Part shown: one piece after another, positions 1 through 4,949 of the stretch
Layout: every line of letters starts with the position of its first letter
Numbering within the stretch: position 1 is the stretch's first letter
Source: Hyphomicrobiales bacterium
GTDB taxonomy: Bacteria; Pseudomonadota; Alphaproteobacteria; Rhizobiales; Xanthobacteraceae
DNA length: 7,454 nucleotides
NCBI GenBank assembly: GCA_017304505.1
Contig: JAFKKQ010000481.1
Span: 1,005 to 8,458, forward strand
Direction of reading: 5' to 3'
Program-made: the position numbers and the translations under genes
Notes under the pieces: model-generated
The model's input: the letters and a program-made list of their open reading frames with translations, nothing else
What the model was told of the DNA's origin: nothing
Databases searched by the model: none

Positions 1-847
1 CCGGCTTGCGCGGCTCGACGACAATGCCGCCGGCCACGAGCGGCAGCCCGGCCGCGCGTGCGTCGGCCACGCGGTCGAGGCGCAACAGCGCCAGCCCGTT
101 CGCGCCGGCGTGTGAGCCGATGGTGCCGACCGTCTTGTCGCCGGCCACCACCGTCATGCCGGCATCGGGAAGGAAGCCGTCGCCGGCCGCAACCGGCACG
201 ATGCGCGAGCGCGCTGTGCCGCGATGCTGCATACGCGACACGACCTCCTGTCCGACATAACAGCCCTTGTCGAAATCGATGCCGGCAAGCTGGTCCATGT
301 CCGTCTCATGGGGGAACGCCTCGCCGTAGGCGAAGTCGAGCCCGCCGCGCGGCACGCCGAGCGCGATGCGATGGGCCTCGTAAGCGGAAGCGTCGACCAA
401 TTCTGCGCCGAGGCTTGCGGCGGCCTCCGCGGCGCGGTCGAGCGGCAGCATGATCCGAATGCCGAGTCCGGGCAGGCGCGGGTCGGCATAGAGCAGACCG
501 CCGTCGGTCGTCCCGTTCCCGTCCCAGGCCGCCAGCACGCCAAGCGTCGCCGACAGGTCTTCGCAGACGACCTTGGCGCGCAGCTTGTAGAAGTTGAGCT
601 TTGCGACCAGCGCGGGCGCCAATGCCCGAGCCGTGTCGAGGAAAAAGCCGCCGCCGTCCTTGGCCGGTGCCTCGGCGACGATGCAATCGACGATGATCTT
701 GCCTTGCGGCGTGAGCAGGGCGCCGAACCGCGCGTGTCCGGGGCCGACCTTGGTGACGTCGGTGGTGAGCAGCCCGTTGAGGAAGGCGCGCGAATCATCG
801 CCTGCGACCTTGACCACGCCGCGGTCGGGAAGAAGTGCAGCCTTCAT
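1..847 (-). CDS. ygfZ: YgfZ-type folate-binding protein, GcvT-like (C-terminus off the left edge)
   Basis: Reading the minus strand from the ATG at 847 gives 282 uninterrupted residues before the window ends. The signature of the YgfZ/GcvT-like family, K-G-C-Y-V-G-Q-E, is at residues 194-201 and contains the conserved Cys196. Around it are the expected GIDFDKG lead-in and a following RMQHRG segment. Family knowledge: YgfZ is a cytoplasmic tetrahydrofolate-binding protein that supports assembly or repair of certain iron-sulfur enzymes, including the tRNA-modifying enzyme MiaB. Alphaproteobacterial members are about 280-300 residues, so only a few codons should be missing. The start is supported by an AGGA ribosome-binding site 5 nt upstream of the ATG and by the typical N-terminus (MKAALLPDRGVV). 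It is transcribed divergently from the response regulator gene. Nothing looks damaged. Aminomethyltransferase GcvT itself is unlikely, given the short length and the KGCYVGQE motif. Confidence 0.93.
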   Translation of the reverse strand, partial: MKAALLPDRGVVKVAGDDSRAFLNGLLTTDVTKVGPGHARFGALLTPQGKIIVDCIVAEAPAKDGGGFFLDTARALAPALVAKLNFYKLRAKVVCEDLSATLGVLAAWDGNGTTDGGLLYADPRLPGLGIRIMLPLDRAAEAAASLGAELVDASAYEAHRIALGVPRGGLDFAYGEAFPHETDMDQLAGIDFDKGCYVGQEVVSRMQHRGTARSRIVPVAAGDGFLPDAGMTVVAGDKTVGTIGSHAGANGLALLRLDRVADARAAGLPLVAGGIVVEPRKP

Positions 848-875
848 GCCATTCCTGTTGTCTCGGCCTTGATCG

Positions 876-904
876 AACGTAAGTCCCTCGCCCGGGCCGC
901 TCAA
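876..904 (-). promoter_or_regulatory. Possible sigma70-type promoter of ygfZ
   Basis: On the minus strand a TTGAGC hexamer (899-904) is followed, after exactly 17 nt, by TACGTT (876-881), about 30 nt upstream of the ygfZ start codon. The -35 match to TTGACA is fair and the -10 match is weak. The position and spacing are right, but chance occurrence cannot be excluded. Confidence 0.3.
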
Positions 905-1131
905 GGGCGACATCGGGGGCCGCTTCAGCCGGATCAACCAAACGCGGCGTTATCGCAGATATACCACGCTAATACCAAGACGGGAGATGGGTGATTACTC
1001 TCAATCTCCGATTGCCACCCGGCCAAGCGTCCGTACTAATGCCCGGCATATCTGTCGCCTGGGGGGGCCGGCGAACTGAAAAGCCGGACAATTTGGAGAA
1101 TGCCCAAGTGCAGCGCGCTTTCGCGCCGCAT

Positions 1132-1137
1132 GAGGGA
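1132..1137 (+). promoter_or_regulatory. Ribosome-binding site that sets the response regulator start
   Basis: GAGGGA lies just upstream of the ATG at 1141, with 5 nt between its GAGG core and the start codon. The earlier in-frame starts (GTG at 991, ATG at 1039) have no comparable site, so 1141 is preferred. Confidence 0.6.
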
Positions 1138-1140
1138 CCT

Positions 1141-1920
1141 ATGAACCACGAACTCACCCTGCTGAAGATCCTCATCGTATCGGAAGCCGCGGCTGAGCGT
1201 GCGCGGGTGCGCCGTGCGGCCGTGCATGCGTCGGTGCCCATCGAGGTGACCGAAGTCGAGGCCGCGGCGGATGCGTCCGCAGCGCGTCAAACACTTGCGA
1301 GCGATGCGTTTGACGTGGTGTTTTTCGATTCCCGCATGCCGAAGAACGAGCGGCAGCTTGTGCTGGACGCGATCCGCGCCGCGCCCAGCCGGCCGCTGGC
1401 GATCCTGATCGGCGCTGCAGAGATGAAAACGCGCGAGGTCCTGACCGACGGCCTCGAGGTTGATGGCTTGCTCGCCAAGCCGATCGAGCCTGCCGAGGTG
1501 ACCGAACTGGTCGGTAACTGCATTCGCGCGCGCGTGCCAAGTCGGGTGCTGATCGTGGATGACTCGTCCACGGTCCGTGCGATCGTGCACAAGGTTCTCC
1601 AAGCGAGTCGCTTCCGCCTCAACGCCGAAGAAGCCAGCGAGGGAAAGGCCGCCGTCGAACGGGTGGAGAGGCAGCGTTTCGATATCGTGTTCCTGGATTG
1701 TCACATGCCGGGAGTCGACGGATTTGCGACTCTCGGACAGCTCAGGCGTGTCCAGCCCGACATCAAGGTGGTGATGATCACCGGAACACGCGACATGCGG
1801 ATCGAAGATCGCGCCCGTGCCGAAGGGGCGCGCGACTTTCTTTACAAGCCGTTCTTCGCCAAGGACATCGATGCCGTGCTGAACCGGCTGTTCGGTCTGA
1901 TGCGGCCCCGCTGGAATTGA
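1141..1920 (+). CDS. Two-domain response regulator (REC-REC), first receiver domain degenerate
   Basis: The 259-aa product consists of two CheY-like receiver domains and no output domain. The C-terminal receiver (about residues 134-255) is canonical: acidic pair D140-D141, phospho-acceptor D186 in FLDCHMPGVDG, T214 in MITGT, and K236-P237. The N-terminal receiver (about residues 8-128) keeps a possible acceptor D63 (FFDSRMP) and K113-P114. Its acidic pair is replaced by S14-E15, and the conserved Thr/Ser position reads G91-A92, so normal Mg2+-dependent phosphorylation there is doubtful. Family knowledge: stand-alone receivers act as phospho-switches binding kinases, motors or cyclases; the partner here is unknown. 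No histidine kinase or chemotaxis gene is visible nearby. The start at 1141 is chosen from its ribosome-binding site and because the receiver fold begins at residue 8. The gene is monocistronic in the window and converges on the 88-aa gene downstream. Confidence 0.94.
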   Translation: MNHELTLLKILIVSEAAAERARVRRAAVHASVPIEVTEVEAAADASAARQTLASDAFDVVFFDSRMPKNERQLVLDAIRAAPSRPLAILIGAAEMKTREVLTDGLEVDGLLAKPIEPAEVTELVGNCIRARVPSRVLIVDDSSTVRAIVHKVLQASRFRLNAEEASEGKAAVERVERQRFDIVFLDCHMPGVDGFATLGQLRRVQPDIKVVMITGTRDMRIEDRARAEGARDFLYKPFFAKDIDAVLNRLFGLMRPRWN

Positions 1921-1953
1921 TCGCGTCTGCGGCGCGATGTCGGGCCGAGGTTC

Positions 1954-1977
1954 CCTGTTCCGGAATCGGGGGACAGG
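1954..1977. terminator. Weak hairpin between convergent genes, possible terminator
   Basis: CCTGTTCC (1954-1961) can pair with GGGACAGG (1970-1977) as an 8-bp stem with one G-T pair and an 8-nt loop. It sits 33 nt after the response regulator stop and just past the stop of the convergent 88-aa gene. Neither strand shows a T-tract after the stem, so it is not a textbook intrinsic terminator. Confidence 0.3.
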
Positions 1978-1983
1978 TCGCCG

Positions 1984-2250
1984 CTACTGGCGGGCGATCT
2001 CGACGCTGAACTCGCCGTTGCGGATGCGCTTGGACAGGCTGTCGGCGTATTTCGCTGCGGCGTCTTCGCCGTAAGTCGAAACCAGCTCGGCGAATGCCGC
2101 GAACAGGCAGGACATCGCCATGCAATCGCCGTCGATGCCGTCGTGCCGCGCTTCGGCCCAGGCTTCGCTGATGTAGCCGAGCGCCGCCATCTTCTGTTCG
2201 CGCTCAGGTGCCGGCTCGCCGCTTTGGTCAGTCGGTGTCACGGTGTCCAT
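1984..2250 (-). CDS. Conserved-looking hypothetical protein, 88 aa
   Basis: I do not recognise a functional domain. The product is small and acidic, with a polar N-terminus rich in Pro, Glu and Asp (residues 1-20) and then a mainly helical-looking body. The body includes a Cys-Met-Ala-Met-Ser-Cys stretch (C43, C48) leading into an amphipathic or hydrophobic helix (about residues 44-60). No signal peptide is seen, so it is probably cytoplasmic. The ATG at 2250 gives the full frame but has no clear ribosome-binding site. Met21 (ATG at 2190) begins the better-structured part and is an alternative start. Coding reality is inferred from the sensible composition, the compact fit between neighbours, and a recollected resemblance to rhizobial hypothetical proteins. 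It lies downstream of the TIGR02301 gene on the same strand with a 116-nt gap containing an inverted repeat, so it is probably transcribed separately. Confidence 0.72.
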   Translation of the reverse strand: MDTVTPTDQSGEPAPEREQKMAALGYISEAWAEARHDGIDGDCMAMSCLFAAFAELVSTYGEDAAAKYADSLSKRIRNGEFSVEIARQ

Positions 2251-2344
2251 GTTCGCAAATGGGCGAAAGCGCGCCGTTCGTGCTGGGTCGGAGGCACGCT
2301 ATCACGCGAGTGGGCCGCGCCTAGGCATAAGTTGCGGAAGGGTT

Positions 2345-2361
2345 AATTGCGGCCCGCAATT
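2345..2361. repeat. Perfect 17-bp inverted repeat (8-bp arms, 1-nt centre)
   Basis: AATTGCGG (2345-2352) is mirrored exactly by CCGCAATT (2354-2361) around one C. It begins 5 nt past the stop codon of the TIGR02301 gene. As RNA it would form a 7-bp stem with a 3-nt loop, which could help end transcription or protect the mRNA 3' end. No T-run follows on the minus strand. As DNA it could equally be a dimeric protein-binding site serving the downstream 88-aa gene. A further CAATTG copy follows at 2368-2373. Confidence 0.5.
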
Positions 2362-2366
2362 GTGGA

Positions 2367-2789
2367 TCAATTGGTGTAGCGCGCGGTGATCTCACGCGAA
2401 ATCCGGGCGCCCTCATCGAGGTAGCGTCGCACCGCGACGGTCGCCGCAGGGGTGCAGGTGCGGTAGGTTTGCTGGAAGCTGTGGAAGCCGCGGTTGAAGT
2501 TGCCCACCAGCCGGTCGTGCCGCTCACCGCTCGGGGCTTCGGCCTCGAGCAGCGCTTGCATCTGGTCGCGCCATTTCGAGCCCTCGTTGGCCCCGCACAG
2601 CGCGCGAAGGTAGTGCAGCGCGCCGAGGATTTGGGCAAGCCGCATCAGTTCGCCATCGAATGGGGCGGGGCCGCCTCGCAGCGAGTGCGGAGGCGTCTCC
2701 TTCGGCGCATTGGCGCCGCCACGGGGGCTTTGCCCCGACACGATGAGGGCGACGGCGACTAGGGTCAGGATGCGCTTGAGCATCAGCAT
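2367..2789 (-). CDS. TIGR02301-family exported protein of unknown function
   Basis: The 140-aa product has an N-terminal signal-like segment: K5-R6, a hydrophobic core at about residues 7-18, and a plausible signal peptidase site after Ala-Asn-Ala (residues 26-28). The mature part matches the TIGR02301 pattern as I know it: MRLAQILGALHYLRALCG (residues 49-66), KWRDQM (72-77), LLEAEAP (80-86), a F-N-R-G-F motif (98-102), TYRTCTP (108-114) and a C-terminal RYLDEGARI...RYTN. Two cysteines, C65 and C112, sit in conserved positions and could form a periplasmic disulfide (inference). The family is found mainly in alphaproteobacteria and has no assigned function. The frame stays open far upstream into the Nudix gene, but the signal peptide fixes the start near ATG 2789 or ATG 2783; neither has a clear ribosome-binding site. 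It lies 68 nt downstream of the Nudix gene on the same strand. Confidence 0.86.
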   Translation of the reverse strand: MLMLKRILTLVAVALIVSGQSPRGGANAPKETPPHSLRGGPAPFDGELMRLAQILGALHYLRALCGANEGSKWRDQMQALLEAEAPSGERHDRLVGNFNRGFHSFQQTYRTCTPAATVAVRRYLDEGARISREITARYTN

Positions 2790-2793
2790 CGGG

Positions 2794-2826
2794 GCCGGCG
2801 AGATATGCGCTGCGCATGGGCCCGGC
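2794..2826 (-). promoter_or_regulatory. Two-tier inverted repeat in the Nudix/TIGR02301 gap
   Basis: A perfect palindrome, ATGCGC (2805-2810), T, GCGCAT (2812-2817), is nested inside outer arms GCCGG (2794-2798) and CCGGC (2822-2826). An alternative outer pairing, GGGCC with GGCCC, is also possible. In the minus-strand transcript it would fold just upstream of the TIGR02301 start codon. It could be a leader structure, an RNA-processing site or a partial terminator; no T-run is present. Confidence 0.4.
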
Positions 2827-2857
2827 GCAAGGCGGCAGGGCCACCGAGCAGTCCGGG

Positions 2858-3310
2858 TTAAGCGACCGGCTCCATGCGTTCGAAAGCCGCGGCGACAATT
2901 TCCGCCAAGCCGTCCGTGGTCTTGAGGCTCGAAAGCTCCGCCGGGCGCAGCCAGCGTGCTTCGGAAAGCTCCTCGTTCAGCCGCGGTTCGCCCGCGATCC
3001 ATCGCGTGGCAAAGCACAGGATGACGAAGTGACGCGACACGCGGCCTTGGTCGTCACGCACCACCACTTCGCGATGGCCGGCGAGCGCCACCGGTTCAAC
3101 GGCCATGCCGGTTTCTTCGTCGATTTCGCGCACCAGCGCCTCGGTCAGCGTTTCGCCGGTCTCGACCACGCCGCCCGGCATCGTCCAGACCCCGAGGGCC
3201 GGGCCGCGGGCGCGTTGGGTCACCAGGACACGGCCATCGCGAATGATGGCGGCACTGACGGCGAGATAGGGGTGATTCGGATAGGCGCGGGCATCGGGGG
3301 CGGTGTTCAT
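2858..3310 (-). CDS. Nudix hydrolase
   Basis: The 150-aa protein contains a complete Nudix box at residues 47-69: G47-x5-E53-x7-R61-E62-I-D-E65-E66-T-G68-M69, which fits GX5EX7REUXEEXGU. The glutamates are the expected Mg2+ ligands. The fold starts with YLAVSAAII (residues 15-23), and a TMPGG lead-in precedes the box. Length and layout are those of the small ADP-ribose/(d)NTP-type members. Such enzymes hydrolyse nucleoside diphosphates linked to another moiety in the cytoplasm. The substrate cannot be read from the sequence; ADP-ribose, oxidised nucleotides or other NDP-X compounds are all possible. Its start codon overlaps the upstream gene's stop (ATGA, 3307-3310) and there is no good ribosome-binding site, which suggests translational coupling. 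Catalytic residues are intact. Confidence 0.95.
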   Translation of the reverse strand: MNTAPDARAYPNHPYLAVSAAIIRDGRVLVTQRARGPALGVWTMPGGVVETGETLTEALVREIDEETGMAVEPVALAGHREVVVRDDQGRVSRHFVILCFATRWIAGEPRLNEELSEARWLRPAELSSLKTTDGLAEIVAAAFERMEPVA

Positions 3311-3828
3311 CCGCCGAATATAGCATCGATCGCGCCTTGAGGCCCACGCCGTTCGGCTGCTCTGATTTCGGAGCCGTTGATTACCGCGGCGGCGCGCGCG
3401 ATCAGCGGGCGCAGACGGGCAACGGCCCCCTGGGCCAGGGCCTCGGCCACGGGCGCGTTTCGGTGGGCCACCATCATGTCGCGCGCTTGCGACAGCACGA
3501 TGTTCAGCGTTCCCGAAACCCGGTCGAGCGCTTCCCGAATCGCGGGGTCCGCAGCCTCATAAGCGCGGATGACCGTATTGCGATCGCTGAAGCGGGAGGC
3601 GGCGAAATGCTCGGCGTAGGTTTTCGGCCGCCACGCCCGCAGATCGTCAAGGCATTCCGGCATCGAAGCGATCATCTCAAGCATCATGATGGCTTCGGTG
3701 AAATGATTGAGATAATCGGTGGAAAGTCCGGTCGACGGATTGATATTGGGGATGTCGCGTCCGGCCGGGGCCTGGCAAGGAGCGGCTGCGTCGGGTTCGA
3801 CCGTGCAGTCGGCGGCGGGCGCGGGCAT
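3307..3828 (-). CDS. Uncharacterised protein (173 aa), coupled to the Nudix gene
   Basis: No known domain is recognised. The N-terminal 25 residues are Pro/Ala-rich and probably disordered. From about residue 26 comes an ordered region: an N-I-N-P-S-T-G-L-S-T-D-Y-L-N-H-F stretch (28-43), a helix rich in Met and Leu (about 45-57), then Trp/Tyr-containing segments (66-75) and several long predicted helices to the C-terminus. The NPxTGLxTDYLNHF stretch looks like a conserved core and seems familiar from rhizobial hypothetical proteins, though I cannot name a family. There is no signal peptide or membrane segment. The ATG at 3828 is preferred over an upstream TTG at 3849; neither has a strong ribosome-binding site. 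The stop overlaps the Nudix start by 4 nt, so the two are very likely co-translated. It is transcribed divergently from the SRAP gene. Confidence 0.82.
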   Translation of the reverse strand: MPAPAADCTVEPDAAAPCQAPAGRDIPNINPSTGLSTDYLNHFTEAIMMLEMIASMPECLDDLRAWRPKTYAEHFAASRFSDRNTVIRAYEAADPAIREALDRVSGTLNIVLSQARDMMVAHRNAPVAEALAQGAVARLRPLIARAAAVINGSEIRAAERRGPQGAIDAIFGG

Positions 3829-3934
3829 GGGTCGACGATCCGGTGCCAATGGGGAGCAGTGTTGCCGCTACGGGTTAATTCGTCGCTAAGACCGGCCGTC
3901 TTGGCCGGCCGCCGGGTCAAGTGAGGCCGTTGCC
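3829..3934. promoter_or_regulatory. Divergent regulatory region between the 173-aa gene and the SRAP gene
   Basis: This 106-nt gap must hold promoters for both directions. It contains overlapping inverted repeats: AAGAC (3888-3892) with GTCTT (3898-3902), and CCGGCC (3892-3897) with GGCCGG (3903-3908). The two hairpins share bases and cannot form together. On the minus strand a TTGACC -35-like hexamer lies at 3915-3920, without a convincing -10. GTGAGG (3921-3926) is an acceptable ribosome-binding site for the SRAP start at 3935. No alphaproteobacterial LexA box (GTTC-N7-GTTC or GAAC-N7-GAAC) was found. Confidence 0.45.
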
Positions 3935-4576
3935 ATGTGCGGACGCTATTGCATCATCAGCCCGCCGGAGGCGATCCGGCAGCTGTTTCGCTACCCGGAG
4001 CAGCCGAACTTTCCGCCGCGTTACAATATCGCCCCGACCCAGCCGGTGCCCATCGTGCGGATGGAGAACGGTGAGCGCCATTTCACGTTGGTGCGATGGG
4101 GATTGATCCCGGCCTGGGTGAAGGACCCCAAGGGTTTTTCTTTGCTGATCAACGCGCGGGGTGAATCGGTCAACGACAAGCCTGCGTGCCCGATCGCCTA
4201 TGCCGGATTGTGGGAAACGTGGACCGGACCGAACGGCGAGGAAATGGAAACTGCGGCCATCATCACGACGCAGGCCAACGCGGAGATGGCGACGGTTCAT
4301 CATCGCGCCCCGGCGATCGTTGCGCCGGAGCAGTTCGACTTCTGGCTCGACTGCGCAAATGTCGATGAAAGGCTCGCGGCCGAAGCGATCGGGCCTGCGC
4401 CGGACGGTGCAATGGAGGTCTACGAAGTTTCCAACGCGGTCAATCGCGTGGCCAACGATTCTTCGATGCTGGTCGAGCCTCACAGCGCCGACGCTTCGCC
4501 GCAGGAAACGGCACCGAAGCCGAGCCGCAGAGCCGGCAAAGACAAGAACGATCCACGCCAAGGCTCGTTGTTTTAA
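3935..4576 (+). CDS. yedK: SRAP-family (YedK/HMCES-like) abasic-site crosslinking protein with an internal deletion
   Basis: The protein begins MCGRY. In this family Met1 is removed and Cys2 forms a covalent link with abasic sites in single-stranded DNA. Other SRAP features are present: YNIAPTQ (residues 30-36), RWGLIPAW (54-61), INARGES (72-78, the conserved Asn at N73) and VHHRAP (121-126, the catalytic His at H122). Residues 81-85 (DKPAC) run directly into PIAYAGLWE. In the family about 40 residues lie here, including the RRC(L/I)xPADG[F/Y][F/Y]EW segment with the catalytic Glu (E105 in E. coli YedK). The product is 213 aa; alphaproteobacterial relatives are about 250-260. The frame is otherwise intact, so this is an in-frame deletion rather than an obvious pseudogene. 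The C-terminus ends in QGSLF, similar to a beta-clamp-binding motif. Family role: shielding abasic sites at replication forks. Activity of this form is uncertain. Confidence 0.93.
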   Translation: MCGRYCIISPPEAIRQLFRYPEQPNFPPRYNIAPTQPVPIVRMENGERHFTLVRWGLIPAWVKDPKGFSLLINARGESVNDKPACPIAYAGLWETWTGPNGEEMETAAIITTQANAEMATVHHRAPAIVAPEQFDFWLDCANVDERLAAEAIGPAPDGAMEVYEVSNAVNRVANDSSMLVEPHSADASPQETAPKPSRRAGKDKNDPRQGSLF

Positions 4577-4604
4577 GGTTCGTTGTTTTAAGCCTCGTTG
4601 TTCT
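4560..4604 (+). repeat. Three tandem 15-bp repeats spanning the SRAP stop codon
   Basis: The units are 4560-4574 (AAGGCTCGTTGTTTT), 4575-4589 (one difference, C to T at position 5) and 4590-4604 (two differences from unit 1). Because 15 is a multiple of three, each unit keeps the SRAP frame. The coding tail Gly-Ser-Leu-Phe-stop is therefore reiterated as GSLF-stop, GSLF-stop and ASLF-stop. The first stop, TAA at 4574-4576, ends the protein, so copies two and three are untranslated unless there is readthrough. Confidence 0.9.
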
Positions 4605-4719
4605 GAGCCGGGTCGCTCACCGTGCGACGGCCGCATGACAGCGATACCGCCCCGATTCCGCCCGCTTTGCGGTGCTCAAGCGCTCAAGCAAAACGTGGGG
4701 CGACCGATCGGCCATCGAT

Positions 4720-4726
4720 GGAGGGG
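4720..4726 (+). promoter_or_regulatory. Ribosome-binding site that sets the start of the small exported protein
   Basis: GGAGGGG lies a few nucleotides before the ATG at 4730, with 6 nt between GGAG and the start codon. It is the strongest Shine-Dalgarno match I saw in the window. It argues for 4730 over the in-frame ATG codons at 4622 and 4718. Confidence 0.75.
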
Positions 4727-4729
4727 CTG

Positions 4730-4933
4730 ATGAGGTTCGTGATCGTCGCAATTATGCTCTTGATCGCTGCGCTCCCGGCAGAGGCGCGTGGCCGGCGGCA
4801 TTCGAACACCCAGCCGCAGCAGTCGGCGGCGGAGAAGGCGGAAAAGACCAAGGCCGCCGAGAGGGACTACAAGGCCGCGCTCGATCATATTCCCGACAAG
4901 AAGCCTGCCGATCCCTGGGGCGGGGTGCGATAA
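4730..4933 (+). CDS. Small exported hypothetical protein, 67 aa
   Basis: The product starts with a classic signal peptide: Met-Arg, a hydrophobic core VIVAIMLLIAALP at residues 4-16, then Ala-Glu-Ala as a likely signal peptidase I site (residues 17-19). The mature part of about 48 residues is highly charged: an Arg/His/Gln-rich start, a Lys/Glu/Ala-rich helical or coiled-coil-prone middle (about residues 34-48), and the tail IPDKKPADPWGGVR. The Pro-Trp-Gly ending resembles small rhizobial periplasmic hypothetical proteins I recall, but no function is known. There are no cysteines, so it is not a lipoprotein. It follows the SRAP gene by 153 nt on the same strand and stops 16 nt before the convergent flavoprotein gene's stop, with no clear terminator between. 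Confidence 0.8.
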   Translation: MRFVIVAIMLLIAALPAEARGRRHSNTQPQQSAAEKAEKTKAAERDYKAALDHIPDKKPADPWGGVR

Positions 4934-4949
4934 CTGGCGAGGGCGATGT

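Larger units (their letters stand above)
848..1140. promoter_or_regulatory. Divergent intergenic region between ygfZ and the response regulator gene
   Basis: These 293 nt hold no gene I can support. The plus frame stays open from a GTG at 991, but that stretch encodes nothing receiver-like. On the plus strand the best promoter guess for the response regulator is TTGCCA (1012-1017), a 17-nt spacer, then ACTAAT (1035-1040), which would leave a leader of about 95 nt. That leader contains a small hairpin, CCGGC (1068-1072) pairing with GCCGG (1083-1087) across a 10-nt loop. All of these are weak single-sequence calls. Confidence 0.35.

Noticed and set aside
154..798. Minus-strand 214-codon frame within ygfZ
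   Set aside because: It is shifted relative to the ygfZ frame and its translation is low-complexity Ser/Arg/Pro-rich.
224..994. Plus-strand open frame of 256 codons opposite ygfZ
   Set aside because: The minus strand carries the KGCYVGQE signature in an uninterrupted frame, so the plus frame is a shadow.
991..1140. N-terminal extension of the response regulator from a GTG at 991
   Set aside because: It adds 50 residues without receiver character. A good ribosome-binding site precedes the ATG at 1141, where the fold begins.
1036..1704. Minus-strand 222-codon frame opposite the response regulator
   Set aside because: The plus strand encodes two clear receiver domains; the minus frame shows no family features.
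2790..3017. Upstream extension of the TIGR02301 frame into the Nudix gene
   Set aside because: It would bury the signal peptide inside the protein and overlap the Nudix coding sequence; the extra residues look like shadow translation.
3829..3934. LexA/SOS box upstream of the SRAP gene
   Set aside because: I found no GTTC-N7-GTTC or GAAC-N7-GAAC in the gap, so SOS control is not supported by the sequence.
4140..4230. A frameshift or second frame holding the missing SRAP segment
   Set aside because: The flanking motifs are in the same frame with only one codon between them, so the DNA for the missing residues is absent rather than out of frame.
4674..4689. Short direct repeat GCTCAAGC before the small exported gene
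   Set aside because: It is only about 8 bp in two adjacent copies, with no promoter elements or further copies to give it meaning.
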